In this document: piece by piece, positions 7,058-15,593 of the stretch
How the letters are laid out: each line of letters opens with the position of its first letter
How positions within the stretch are numbered: position 1 is the stretch's first letter
Assembly (NCBI GenBank): GCA_026225395.1
Contig: JAMFSR010000026.1
Coordinates: forward strand, 310,001 to 374,000
Source: Granulicella sapmiensis
GTDB lineage: Bacteria > Acidobacteriota > Terriglobia > Terriglobales > Acidobacteriaceae
Direction: 5' to 3'
DNA length: 64,000 bases
Made by a program: the position numbers and the translations under genes
Notes under the pieces: model-generated
Seen by the model: the letters and a program-made list of their open reading frames with translations, nothing else
The model's database searches: none
What the model was told of the DNA's origin: nothing

Positions 7058-8827
7058 TCACTGCGCTGTTAGGATCTCTTCTTCGAGGCTTTGTTTTTCG
7101 AAAAGATCGGCGTAGTAGCCTTTGTGCGCGAGGAGTTCGTCGTGGGTGCCTAGCTGGGCGATGCGGCCGTCGATGAGCACAGCCACGCGGTCGGCGTTGC
7201 GGGCGGTGGAGACGCGGTGGGCGATAAGGATGGTGGTGCGGCCCTGCATGGCGGTTCGCATGGCGCTGAGGATCTGCTCTTCGGTGTAGGTGTCGACGGA
7301 AGCGAGCGCGTCGTCCATGATGAGGATGCGAGGGTCGCGGAGGATGGCGCGGGCGATGGCGGTTCGTTGCTTCTGTCCGCCGGAGAGCGTCATGCCGCGT
7401 TCGCCGACGATGGTGCCGAAGCCGCTGGGGAACTCGAGGATCTCGGCGGCGATGTGGGCTTTGCGAGCGGCTTCTTCGATGTCGGTGTCGGAGGCTTCGG
7501 GGACGCCAAAGGCGATGTTTTCGCGGATGGTGTCGGAGAATAGGAAGGTCTCCTGTGGGACGAAGCCGATGGAGGCGCGGAGCGTGGCGAGCGGATAGTC
7601 GCTGACGGGGCGGCCGTCGATGAGTACGCCGCCGGAGAGTGCTTCCTGCAGGCGCGGGATGAGTGAGACGAGGGTGGATTTGCCCGAGCCGGTGGGGCCG
7701 ACGATGGCGAGTGACGAGCCGGCTGGGATGTCGAGCGTGATGTTGTGCAGCACTTCGACGGGCTTTGCGTCGGGGCCGGAGGTGGCGTAGGCGAAGCTGA
7801 GGTTGTGGAACTCAATGGAGCCGGCGATGGGTTGCGCGGCGAGTGAGATGTCGGCGCGGGAGTCGTCGATGGTGGGCTTGAACTTCATGATGGCGTCGAT
7901 GCGGACGACCGAAGCTGCTCCGCGCTGGACGAGGTTCACGACCCAACCGATGGCGATCATGGGCCAGATGAGCTGCACCATGTAGACGTTGTAGGAGGTG
8001 AAGTCGCCGACCGACATCTTGTGCTGCACGACCTGGTGGCCGCCGACAAGCAGCGTAATCATTAGCGAGATGCCGAGCATGAACTCGAGCGTTGGCCAGA
8101 GCATGGCCATGAGGCGAGCGAGGCGCAGGCTGCGACGGATGTACTCGCGGTTGGCTTCTTCGAAGCTGGCGATCTGCGCATCCTCTTGCGCGAACGCGCG
8201 GATGAGGCGCGCGCCGGAGAAGTTTTCTTCAGCCTGCGCGGAGATGTCCGAGAACATGGCCTGGATGCGCTCGAAGCGCGTGTGGATGCGCGCGCCGAAG
8301 TACTGCACGAGAACAGAAGCGAAGGGTAGCGGAACGAAGGCGCAGAGCGTGAGCCACGGGCTGATGCGGATCATGAACGGCAGCGCTACCGCAGTGAAGA
8401 CGATGGTATTGGCCGAGTACATGATGGCCGGGCCGAGGAGTTGGCGGACGGCGTTGAGGTCGTTGGTGCTGCGCGCCATGATGTCGCCGGTGCGGTGCTG
8501 CTGGAAGAAGGCGGGCGGCTGCTTTTCGAGATGCGCGAACATGTCGTTGCGGATATCGAACTCGATCTCGCGCGAAGCGCCGATGATGATCTGGCGCATG
8601 AGATAAAGGAAGATTGCCGAGATAGCGGCGAGGCCGAGCAGGCGCAGGGCGTTGCGTTCGACGGCTGAGGCCGTGAGGTGCTTCTGCATGTCGTCGATGG
8701 CGCCACCGACGACGAGCGGCACCATGGCCTTGGTGGCGTTGTAGATGATCAGCGTGAGGCCGCCCCAGACGAAGCTGGTCCAGTAGCGCTTGATGTATGG
8801 AGCGAGCGGGCTGAGGCGTTTGAACAT
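7058..8827 (-). CDS. ABC exporter, fused membrane and ATPase domains (MsbA/multidrug type)
   Basis: A 589-residue half-transporter. The first 310 residues form the six-helix exporter membrane domain; the ATP-binding domain follows with Walker A GPTGSGKST, the Q-loop FVPQETFLFSD, the signature LSGGQKQR and Walker B ILIMDDALAS with an H-switch in LIAHRVST. Such proteins work as homodimers and export lipids, drugs or peptides. No specific substrate is indicated: the neighbours are a secreted prolyl isomerase and an aminopeptidase. The sequence directly before the ATG is the heptad repeat tract, with no recognisable ribosome binding site. Confidence 0.93.
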   Translation of the reverse strand: MFKRLSPLAPYIKRYWTSFVWGGLTLIIYNATKAMVPLVVGGAIDDMQKHLTASAVERNALRLLGLAAISAIFLYLMRQIIIGASREIEFDIRNDMFAHLEKQPPAFFQQHRTGDIMARSTNDLNAVRQLLGPAIMYSANTIVFTAVALPFMIRISPWLTLCAFVPLPFASVLVQYFGARIHTRFERIQAMFSDISAQAEENFSGARLIRAFAQEDAQIASFEEANREYIRRSLRLARLMAMLWPTLEFMLGISLMITLLVGGHQVVQHKMSVGDFTSYNVYMVQLIWPMIAIGWVVNLVQRGAASVVRIDAIMKFKPTIDDSRADISLAAQPIAGSIEFHNLSFAYATSGPDAKPVEVLHNITLDIPAGSSLAIVGPTGSGKSTLVSLIPRLQEALSGGVLIDGRPVSDYPLATLRASIGFVPQETFLFSDTIRENIAFGVPEASDTDIEEAARKAHIAAEILEFPSGFGTIVGERGMTLSGGQKQRTAIARAILRDPRILIMDDALASVDTYTEEQILSAMRTAMQGRTTILIAHRVSTARNADRVAVLIDGRIAQLGTHDELLAHKGYYADLFEKQSLEEEILTAQ

Positions 8828-8833
8828 AAAGGC

Positions 8834-8868
8834 AGAGAGTAGAGCGTAGAGGATAGAGTGTCGAGAAA
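8834..8868. repeat. Heptad-period repeat upstream of ABC exporter
   Basis: Four in-phase 7-bp units of consensus AGAGNNT occupy 8834-8861, with a degenerate fifth (CGAGAAA) to 8868. The tract starts six bases before the exporter start codon on the minus strand, so it occupies the place where its ribosome binding site would be. The same heptad consensus appears at 9691-9725. Confidence 0.75.
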
Positions 8869-8908
8869 ACTGACCGGCCGCGATTGGATGCTCGCGGCCG
8901 GGTGAAAG

Positions 8909-9667
8909 TTACTGTTTTGGTGTGGTAGATGCCGGCGGAGGTGTGGAACCTGCCGGTGGCGCGGCTGTGGCGCCGGAGGGCTGAGGGGTCGGATGCGGCG
9001 GAGGCATGCGCTTGGCGGCGGATGTGTCGGTGTCAGACTGGCCTACGACTTCGATGTCGAAGATGAGCTCGGACTTGGCGGGGATGACGGGTGGGCGGCC
9101 GGCGTCGCCGTAGGCGAGCTGGTAAGGGATGAAGACACGGCGCTTGCCGCCGATGTGCATACCCTCAAAGCCAGTGTCCCAGCCCTGGATGACCTTGTGC
9201 ATGCCGTACTGGAAGGTAAGAGGCTCTTTGTTGGGGTGGTCTTCGGAGGAGTCGAACTTGGTGCCGTCGGCGAGGTAGCCGGTGTACTTGACCGTGACGA
9301 ACTTCGCGGCGTGGACGAGCTCGCCGGTGCCGGGAGCGACGTCAATGTAAGCCAGTGAGAAGGTCGAGGGGCCGGCGCCGAGAGACTCGCGAACCTCGGG
9401 GCTGACGAGCGGCGAGACGTAGTCTGTCTTGATGTCGGGCGTGCGGGTGAGAGTGTAGAGCGCCTTGGGGCAGGGAGCTGTGGAGGGGAGTGCAGGAATC
9501 TTCGGCGAAAGCGTGGGTACGGTGACGCATCCGCCGGCGTACGTGGTGTGGTGCAGGGTTGTTGCCGGATGTGAGGCGGTGTGCGGTGTGGTTGCGGCGG
9601 TTTGTGCGGCGAGCGGCATGACCGACGCCGCAGCGAGGAGGGACAGGGGAAGGATTACGGTTTTCAT
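8909..9667 (-). CDS. Exported FKBP-type peptidyl-prolyl isomerase
   Basis: A 252-residue protein with a cleavable-looking signal peptide (about 1-21, ending PLAAQ). The FKBP domain is at about 115-210, with VTVKYTGYLADGTKFDSS, then FQYGMHKVIQGWDTGFEGMHIGG, then IPYQLAYGD and LIFDIEVV, all typical. It would catalyse proline cis-trans isomerisation on proteins in the periplasm. The last 40 residues are a Pro/Thr/Ala-rich tail of low complexity. The start ATG at 9667 is weakly supported by GGAA. It lies between the aminopeptidase and the ABC exporter genes, all on the minus strand. Confidence 0.93.
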   Translation of the reverse strand: MKTVILPLSLLAAASVMPLAAQTAATTPHTASHPATTLHHTTYAGGCVTVPTLSPKIPALPSTAPCPKALYTLTRTPDIKTDYVSPLVSPEVRESLGAGPSTFSLAYIDVAPGTGELVHAAKFVTVKYTGYLADGTKFDSSEDHPNKEPLTFQYGMHKVIQGWDTGFEGMHIGGKRRVFIPYQLAYGDAGRPPVIPAKSELIFDIEVVGQSDTDTSAAKRMPPPHPTPQPSGATAAPPAGSTPPPASTTPKQ

Positions 9668-9690
9668 GTCGGTTCCAGTCTATAAGGAGC

Positions 9691-9725
9691 AGAGTGTAGA
9701 GGGTAGAGTGTAGAGGATAGAAAGT
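9691..9725. repeat. Heptad-period repeat between aminopeptidase and FKBP genes
   Basis: Five in-phase 7-bp units fit AGAGNNT, the last one (AGAAAGT) degenerate. The tract fills most of the 63-bp gap between the M29 aminopeptidase stop codon (9731) and the FKBP start (9667). It has the same consensus as 8834-8868. Confidence 0.75.
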
Positions 9726-9730
9726 GCGCT

Positions 9731-11002
9731 CTAGACCCAGTCGCCGTTGCGCATGAGGGGATCGGCGGTGCCGTCGGCGGCTAGACCGTCGACGTTCATG
9801 GTGGGGCCGCCGATCATCCAATCCACGTGGATGAGGCTTTCGTTGGCGCCGAGCGTGGCTAGCTCTTCGTTGGACATTTTTTCGCCGCCGATGAGGCAGG
9901 TGGAGTACGCCTGGCCGAGAGCGATGTGGCTGGCGGCGTTTTCGTCGAAGAGCGTGCTCCAGAACAGGATTCCGGACTGCGCGATGGGCGAGTTGTGCGG
10001 AACGAGCGCGACTTCGCCGAGCTTGCGCGCGCCTTCGTCGGTGGAGATGAGCTTATTGAGGGCAGCTTCGCCGGCGGTTGCGGTGGCTTCGACGATCTTG
10101 CCGTCCTTGAAGGTGCAGCGAATGTTTTCGATCAGCGTGCCCTGGTGCGAAAGCGGCTTTGAGGCGGTTACGACGCCGTTGACGCGGTCTTTGTGCGGCG
10201 TGGTGAAGCACTCCTCGGTGGGCATATTCGGCTGGCAATAGATGCCGTTGCCTGCTGTCGTTCCGCCGCCGGCCCACAGGTGCTGGTCGGCGAGCCCGAC
10301 GGTCAGGTCGGTGCTGCCGTCGGCCGTGTGGAAGCGGAGCGCGTGGAAGCGCTTGTTGTTGAGGAAGTCGACGCGCTTCTTCAGGTTTTCGCCGTGCTGC
10401 TTCCACGCGGCGACGGGGTCGTCGGAGGTGATGCGGGTGCAGAAGAAGATGGCGTCCCAGAGCTTCGAGAGCGCGGCTTCGGGGGCGTCGTCGGGGAAGA
10501 CGAGTGCGGCCCAGGCGGGCGTGGCGCCGGCGACGATGGTCCAGTTGATTTCGTGGCGGGTGATGAGCTCCATCGCGGGCTTGTAGGCCTTGGACACGGC
10601 GACGTTGGCGCGGGAAACCTTGTTGGGGTCCTGCTTGGCGAGCAGCGCGGGGTTGGCGCCGGCGATGGCCATGCGGGCAGCGCCGGACTTGAAGGCGGCG
10701 GCGATGGCGTCGTAGTACCAGGCGGGCGCGTAGTCGAAGGCGTCGTCGGGCGCATTCTGGTAGCGGGCGAGCGTGGTGGCGTCGTCGGCGTAGAAGGTGG
10801 TGACGAGCTTGGCGCCGGCCTTGTAGGCGTGCTCGGTGATGAGGCGGACGAGTGGCAGGGCCTCGGTGGAGGCGGTGAGCACGAGCTCCTGGCCGGGTTT
10901 GAGCCCGAGGCCGATACGGACCGCGACTTCGGCGAGGCGGTCGAGTTTCTGTTCGAAGGTGAGGGTTGCGAAGGCGGGGGAGAGGGTTGCGGCAGAACTC
11001 AT
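9731..11002 (-). CDS. Aminopeptidase of the M29 family (PepS/AmpS type)
   Basis: A 423-residue cytoplasmic metallo-aminopeptidase. The length and layout match the M29 (thermophilic aminopeptidase) family: an N-terminal domain with FEQKLDRLAEVAVRIGLGLKPGQELVL, and a C-terminal metal-binding part with EECFTTPHKDRVNGVV, then ILFWSTLFDENAASHIALGQAY and HVDWMIGG, whose Glu, His and Asp residues are the expected metal ligands. It would release N-terminal residues from peptides. The ATG is only a few bases after GAGGG, an unusually short spacing, so a slightly different start is possible. Confidence 0.92.
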   Translation of the reverse strand: MSSAATLSPAFATLTFEQKLDRLAEVAVRIGLGLKPGQELVLTASTEALPLVRLITEHAYKAGAKLVTTFYADDATTLARYQNAPDDAFDYAPAWYYDAIAAAFKSGAARMAIAGANPALLAKQDPNKVSRANVAVSKAYKPAMELITRHEINWTIVAGATPAWAALVFPDDAPEAALSKLWDAIFFCTRITSDDPVAAWKQHGENLKKRVDFLNNKRFHALRFHTADGSTDLTVGLADQHLWAGGGTTAGNGIYCQPNMPTEECFTTPHKDRVNGVVTASKPLSHQGTLIENIRCTFKDGKIVEATATAGEAALNKLISTDEGARKLGEVALVPHNSPIAQSGILFWSTLFDENAASHIALGQAYSTCLIGGEKMSNEELATLGANESLIHVDWMIGGPTMNVDGLAADGTADPLMRNGDWV

Positions 11003-11058
11003 CCCTCAAGGGTAGGCGGCTGGCGGCGCGGACGCAAGCTTCGGAGCCTGGTTGTGCC

Positions 11059-11496
11059 TCAAGACGCCGATCCAGCCAGAGAACGAATCACACGGAGCGC
11101 GGACTGCAAGGTATCTTTGCCGACCTTATTTTCAAACTCCCTTTGAACCTTGTCCAAAGCTCCAATCACACGTACTGCCGTCTTCTTGCCCTGGGACTTC
11201 AGCGTGAGGTGATAAGCCCTCGCATCCTGTGGGTCGATCTTTCTCTGAACAAGCCCTTTCGCCTCCAGAGACGAGATGCAGTGGCTCACGTTGCCTCGCG
11301 TGGAGCCGAAGGTTTCGGCGAGCTGTGAAGGCCTGACGGCGGCGGGCGCTTCGAAAAACAGTGTTGCCAGGATGAGGGCCTCAAGAAAATTAAGGTCATC
11401 TGCTTCCAGCAGGCGGACTGTCAATGCGTCGAAACGACGTGCCGTGAGGCTGATGCAGAACATGGGACTTTCTTTCAGGAAGCTTTCGATGCGCAT
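11059..11496 (-). CDS. MarR-family transcriptional regulator
   Basis: A 145-residue protein with a winged helix: VRPSQLAETFGSTRGNVSHCISSLEAKGLVQRKIDPQDARAYHLTLKSQGK is the typical recognition helix and wing of MarR proteins (about residues 57-107). It is divergent from the TonB-dependent receptor with only 59 bp between start codons, which suggests it controls that receptor and perhaps itself. I did not find a clean palindrome in the gap, only an approximate direct TAGTTT repeat. The start could also be the methionine at residue 12. Confidence 0.82.
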   Translation of the reverse strand: MRIESFLKESPMFCISLTARRFDALTVRLLEADDLNFLEALILATLFFEAPAAVRPSQLAETFGSTRGNVSHCISSLEAKGLVQRKIDPQDARAYHLTLKSQGKKTAVRVIGALDKVQREFENKVGKDTLQSALRVIRSLAGSAS

Positions 11497-11555
11497 TCAG
11501 TTTTGCCTTTGATTGAGTCAGTAAACTATCTACGACCATACCAAACTAAGCTTGA

Positions 11556-13466
11556 ATGCTTCACGTCTCTGCCTCAATCTCATGGATGAGGTCATTGATT
11601 TTGCGAGAAGTGAGTAAAGAACCATTTGTAACAAGAAAGATTGCGGTATATGTGTTGGGCTGGATGTTGGCGTTCTCTACTGAGGGGAGTGCGCAGCAGG
11701 GTGTGCAGAGCCAACCTTCCCAAGTGCCGGAAGTGCGAACGACCGTTGTGGTGGTGGGGTCGCCCGATCCGTTGACCGAGGAAGAGTCTCCGCGTTCGAC
11801 GCAGACCTTGAGTTTGCAGGAGCTTCCGCTGGCCTACACGGATGCGGCAGACCTGTTGCGGGACGATGCTTCCGTCGATCTGGAGCAGCGTGCGGGTGGC
11901 GGCGTGCAGGCGGATTTATCGATCCGCGGGAGCTCGTACGAGCAGACGCTGGTGCTGCTGGATGGATTTCGCGTGAACGATGCGGAGACTTCGCACTTCA
12001 ATCTCGATCTGCCGTTACCGATGGAGATGATCGACAGCGTAAGCGTGCTGCATGGGGCGGGGTCGGCGCTGTATGGCTCGGACGCGGTGAGTGGTGTCGT
12101 GAACTTTGTGACCGTTGCGCCTCCTCCAGGGCCGTTGGTGCGACTGCGGGCTGGTGGAGGAAGTTTCGGCGGAACGGAGCAGGCGGCGCTTGCGTCCTGG
12201 GGAGGGAAGCGTGCGAGCGAGGTTGTCGCGGGTGGCCGCGACTTCTCGGATGGGTTTATTGCGGACCGGGATTATCGGTCGGAGGAGGCTAGTTCGGAGA
12301 CGCGGTATCGTTCGCTGCTGGGCGAGTCCGATCTGCTGCTCGGCGGAAGCGATCGGCGGTTTGGAGCGGCGGGGTTTTATGGTGACTATCCTTCGTGGGA
12401 GCGTACCAAAGGATGGTTTGCTGGGATCAACCAGCAGATCGATGCGAAGACCCAGGCGGTGCTGGCGTTCCGGCGGCATACGGATATTTATGTGTTGCTA
12501 CGGGATGATCCGGCGTTCTACAAGAACCAACACATCGATACGAGCTGGCAAGGAGCGGTGCGCCGCAAGGACGATCTGCCGTGGAGCGGGGCAACTGTGT
12601 TTTATGGGTTGGAAGAAAATGCCGACCAGATCAACAGCACCAATCTCGGGCAGCATGGACGCAATCGTGGCGCGGGCTATGTGGACTTTGAGCTGCGTGG
12701 GAAGAAGTGGGGAACGGTTTCGGCGGGGATGCGCGAGGAGGTTTTCGGCGGTGGGCAGAGGGCGGCAACGCCTTCGATCGCGGGCAGCGGGTGGGTGCAG
12801 AAGACGGTGAAGCTGCGTGCTTCGCTGGCACGTGGGTTTCGGATTCCGACGTATACGGATCTCTACTACAGCGATCCGACAACGATTGGGAATCCGGCGT
12901 TGAAGCCGGAGTCGGCGTGGGATTGGGACGCGGGCGCGGACTGGTATGCGAATGCGAAACTGACGTTCACGCTGACGGTGTTTCATTCGTCTCAGACGAA
13001 CGCAATCGACTATGTGCGGGCAGATGCCTCTGCGCCGTGGCAGGCGGAGAACCTGAACGGAGTGCGTTTTACCGGTGTGGAGTCGGGCGCGGACTGGCGA
13101 CCGAGGTCGGGGCAGGAGTTTCGCGTCGGGTTGACGACGCTCTCGGGTGCTCAGAACGCGCTGGGTGGGTTGCAGTCGGAGTACGTGTTCAATTACCCAC
13201 TGCAGAACGCCAGCGCCGAGTGGATCGGGCGGTGGAAGAACGGCTTGCTGCTGCGGCAGAGACTGCGTGTAGTGAACCGCGTGGATCGCGGGGTTTCGCC
13301 GATATGGGATGCGTCCGCGGTGTGGGAAGGCAAGCGCGTGCAGCCGTATCTACAGATGACAAACCTGAGCAACACAGGCTATCAGGAGATTGTGGGCGTG
13401 CCGATGCCGGGCAGGGCGTTTACGGGCGGCGTGCAGGTGGTGCTGCGGGGGCGCAAGAGGGACTAG
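11556..13466 (+). CDS. TonB-dependent outer-membrane receptor (BtuB/CirA-like)
   Basis: A protein of up to 636 residues. After a signal peptide ending near FSTEGSAQ, the plug domain (about 65-190) has a TonB-box-like start and the family pattern LSIRGSSYEQTLVLLDGFRVND, then SVLHGAGSALYGSDAVSGVVNFVT. The rest is a 22-strand-type barrel ending in a hydrophobic strand. It would import a scarce ligand (cobalamin, siderophore or glycan) using TonB energy. The first codons are uncertain: no ribosome binding site precedes 11556, and a GTG at 11610 also gives a good signal peptide. No cobalamin riboswitch fits in the 59-bp upstream gap. Its stop codon shares the palindrome CTAG with the dapB stop on the other strand. 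Confidence 0.88.
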   Translation: MLHVSASISWMRSLILREVSKEPFVTRKIAVYVLGWMLAFSTEGSAQQGVQSQPSQVPEVRTTVVVVGSPDPLTEEESPRSTQTLSLQELPLAYTDAADLLRDDASVDLEQRAGGGVQADLSIRGSSYEQTLVLLDGFRVNDAETSHFNLDLPLPMEMIDSVSVLHGAGSALYGSDAVSGVVNFVTVAPPPGPLVRLRAGGGSFGGTEQAALASWGGKRASEVVAGGRDFSDGFIADRDYRSEEASSETRYRSLLGESDLLLGGSDRRFGAAGFYGDYPSWERTKGWFAGINQQIDAKTQAVLAFRRHTDIYVLLRDDPAFYKNQHIDTSWQGAVRRKDDLPWSGATVFYGLEENADQINSTNLGQHGRNRGAGYVDFELRGKKWGTVSAGMREEVFGGGQRAATPSIAGSGWVQKTVKLRASLARGFRIPTYTDLYYSDPTTIGNPALKPESAWDWDAGADWYANAKLTFTLTVFHSSQTNAIDYVRADASAPWQAENLNGVRFTGVESGADWRPRSGQEFRVGLTTLSGAQNALGGLQSEYVFNYPLQNASAEWIGRWKNGLLLRQRLRVVNRVDRGVSPIWDASAVWEGKRVQPYLQMTNLSNTGYQEIVGVPMPGRAFTGGVQVVLRGRKRD

Positions 13467-14152
13467 AGCTTGTCGAAGACATCCTGCAGGTCATAGACGC
13501 CCGTGCGGGTGGAGAGCCACTCGGCGGCGCGGACGGCTCCGACCGCAAACGGACGGCGTGAGCTGGACTCGTGCGTGAGGGTGATGCGGTCATCCGGGCC
13601 GGTGGCGATGAGTGAGTGGATGCCGGCAACGTCGCCGGTGCGCTTGGCGTCGATGACGATCTCGCGGTCGACGCCGGCGACGGAGAGCACTGCGTCGCGG
13701 AGGGTGAGCGCGGTGCCGCTGGGGGCGTCAAGCTTGGACTCGTGGTGGGTTTCGGCAATCGAGAACGTGTAGCCTGCGTCCTTGAGCGAGCCGACCACCT
13801 TCTTGGCGAGATCGAGCATGATCTGCACGCCGATGGAGTAGTTGGTGCCGTAGAGCAGCGAGCCGCCGCGGCGTTCGGCCAGGGCCTTCATATCGGGTAG
13901 CTTTTCGTACCAGCCGGTGGTGCCGATCACCATCTTCGCGCCGATGGCGAGGCAGGCGCGCATGTTGGAGACGACGGCTTCGGGCGTAGTGAAGTCGATG
14001 ATCACGTCAAAGCCGGCGACGAAGGGCGCGGTGAGGGCGGCGCCATTCTTGTTTTCCGTGGCGTCGAGCACGTTGACGCTGTGGCCGCGCTCGGCGGCGA
14101 CTTCTGCTACGAGTTTGCCGGTCTTGCCGACACCTAGAACGAGGACGCGCAT
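13463..14152 (-). CDS. dapB: 4-hydroxy-tetrahydrodipicolinate reductase
   Basis: A 229-residue enzyme that uses NAD(P)H to reduce the dihydrodipicolinate precursor in lysine and diaminopimelate synthesis. Visible are the N-terminal nucleotide-binding fold (MRVLVLGVGKTGKLV), VIIDFTTPEAV, GTTGW, GTNYSIGVQIM and the signature ETHHESKLDAPSGTAL with the catalytic His and Lys. It is somewhat shorter than the usual 240-270 residues. The ATG at 14152 has an AGGAG site; the open frame upstream is not used. It is the third gene of asd-lysC-dapB, 13 bp after lysC. Confidence 0.95.
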   Translation of the reverse strand: MRVLVLGVGKTGKLVAEVAAERGHSVNVLDATENKNGAALTAPFVAGFDVIIDFTTPEAVVSNMRACLAIGAKMVIGTTGWYEKLPDMKALAERRGGSLLYGTNYSIGVQIMLDLAKKVVGSLKDAGYTFSIAETHHESKLDAPSGTALTLRDAVLSVAGVDREIVIDAKRTGDVAGIHSLIATGPDDRITLTHESSSRRPFAVGAVRAAEWLSTRTGVYDLQDVFDKL

Positions 14153-14165
14153 GTTTTTCGAACTC

Positions 14166-15593
14166 CTACGCGTTGGATGCGACGGTACGCGCTTCAACGT
14201 CAAAGATACTCGCATCGGGCGTGGAGAAAAATTTCCTGTGCAGCGAACGGATGGCTTCTTCGACGTCTTCTTCGTTGACCATGAAGCTCATGTTGATTTC
14301 GCTGGCGCCCTGGGAGATCATGCGGACGTTGACGTGAGAGATGGCCGAGAACACCTGGCCGGAGATACCGGATTGGCCACGGATGTCTTCGCCAACGAGG
14401 CAGATCAGCGCCTTGTTGCCTTCCATCTTCACGTCGGCGATCTTGCTGAGCTCTGCAGAAATGGCAGGCAGTGCTTCGCGGCTATCGACCGTGACGGAGA
14501 CCGAGATCTCGGAGGTCGAGACCATATCGATGGCGCAGTGATACTTGTCGAAGACGTCGAAGACCATCTTGAGGAAGCCGTGCGCCAGCAGCATGCGGCT
14601 CGCGACGATGTCGATGATGGTGAGCTTCTTCTTGGCCGCGATGGACTTGAACGGGCTGGCGCACGGAGGCGGCGCGGCAGTGATCTTGGTGCCTTCGTTT
14701 TCCGCGTTGCGGCTGTTGAGCACCCAGACCGGAATGTTCTTCTGCACGGCGGGCAGGATCGTCGCCGGATGCAGCACCTTCGCGCCGAAGTAGGCGAGCT
14801 CGGCGGCTTCTTCGAAGCTGATGGTCTTCACGCGCAGAGCCTCGGGGACGATGCGCGGATCGGTGGTCATGATGCCGTTGACGTCGGTCCAGATTTCGAT
14901 GGCGCCCGCGTGCAGTGCGCCGCCGACGAGTGCGCCGGTGTAGTCCGATCCGCCGCGGCCAAGCGTGGTGGTGATGCCGTCGCAGGAGCCGATGAAGCCG
15001 CCCATGACGGGGACCTTGCCCGTGCCGACCAGCGGCAGCAGCTGCGAGGTGGCGGCGTTCTCAATGGCGCGCTCGTTGGGTGCGGCCTTGCCGTAGTGGT
15101 TGTCGGTGAGGATGACGTTGCGGGCGTCGACGTGCGCGCCGTGCAGGCCTTGCTCGGCGAAGGCGGCAGCGACCATCTGCGAGGACAGGCGCTCGCCGAA
15201 GCTGACTACGTGGTCGGAGGTGCGGGGCGTGAGTTCGCCGACGGCGGAGATGCCGCGCAGCAGGTCGTCGAGCGAATCGAAGTCGTGGTGGATGTTGAGA
15301 TGGAGCGAGGTGAGGCGGTCGCCGGTAGCCAACTCCGCTGCGGTATTCAGGTGGCGCGTGCGCAGGCCGTCCGAAAGGTTGAGCGCTTCTTCGCGGGCGT
15401 TGCGTCCGGCAGCGGCAGCGGCGGCAAGCAGCGTGTCGGTGACCTTCGACATCGCGGAGACGATGACGATGGGCTTGAGGCCTTTGCGGACGCGGCCGCC
15501 GACGATGGCGGCGGTACGCAGCATGGCGGCGGAGTCTTCGACGGAGGTTCCGCCGAACTTCATGACGACGATGTCCTGGCGCGGTGTGCTCAT
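14166..15593 (-). CDS. lysC: Aspartate kinase (lysine-sensitive, class III type)
   Basis: A 475-residue enzyme making aspartyl phosphate, the first step of the lysine, threonine and methionine pathway. The kinase domain begins with VVMKFGGTSVEDSAAM and includes GFIGSCDGITTTLGRGGSDYTGAL. Two C-terminal ACT-type modules (about 320-460; DIVASRMLLAHGFLKMVF, and ISQGASEINMSFMV) are the expected feedback sites. The start ATG at 15593 overlaps the asd stop in an ATGA, showing translational coupling; the frame open upstream lies inside asd. The length is that of monofunctional LysC, not a fusion with homoserine dehydrogenase. Confidence 0.95.
   Translation of the reverse strand: MSTPRQDIVVMKFGGTSVEDSAAMLRTAAIVGGRVRKGLKPIVIVSAMSKVTDTLLAAAAAAGRNAREEALNLSDGLRTRHLNTAAELATGDRLTSLHLNIHHDFDSLDDLLRGISAVGELTPRTSDHVVSFGERLSSQMVAAAFAEQGLHGAHVDARNVILTDNHYGKAAPNERAIENAATSQLLPLVGTGKVPVMGGFIGSCDGITTTLGRGGSDYTGALVGGALHAGAIEIWTDVNGIMTTDPRIVPEALRVKTISFEEAAELAYFGAKVLHPATILPAVQKNIPVWVLNSRNAENEGTKITAAPPPCASPFKSIAAKKKLTIIDIVASRMLLAHGFLKMVFDVFDKYHCAIDMVSTSEISVSVTVDSREALPAISAELSKIADVKMEGNKALICLVGEDIRGQSGISGQVFSAISHVNVRMISQGASEINMSFMVNEEDVEEAIRSLHRKFFSTPDASIFDVEARTVASNA

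Noticed and set aside
10193-11146. 317-codon rightward frame opposite the M29 aminopeptidase
   Set aside because: Gly/Val/Glu-rich shadow of a well-supported gene; no family pattern and no ribosome binding site.
11497-11555. Cobalamin riboswitch for the TonB-dependent receptor
   Set aside because: The divergent gap is 59 bp, too short for that element, and no B12 box was seen.
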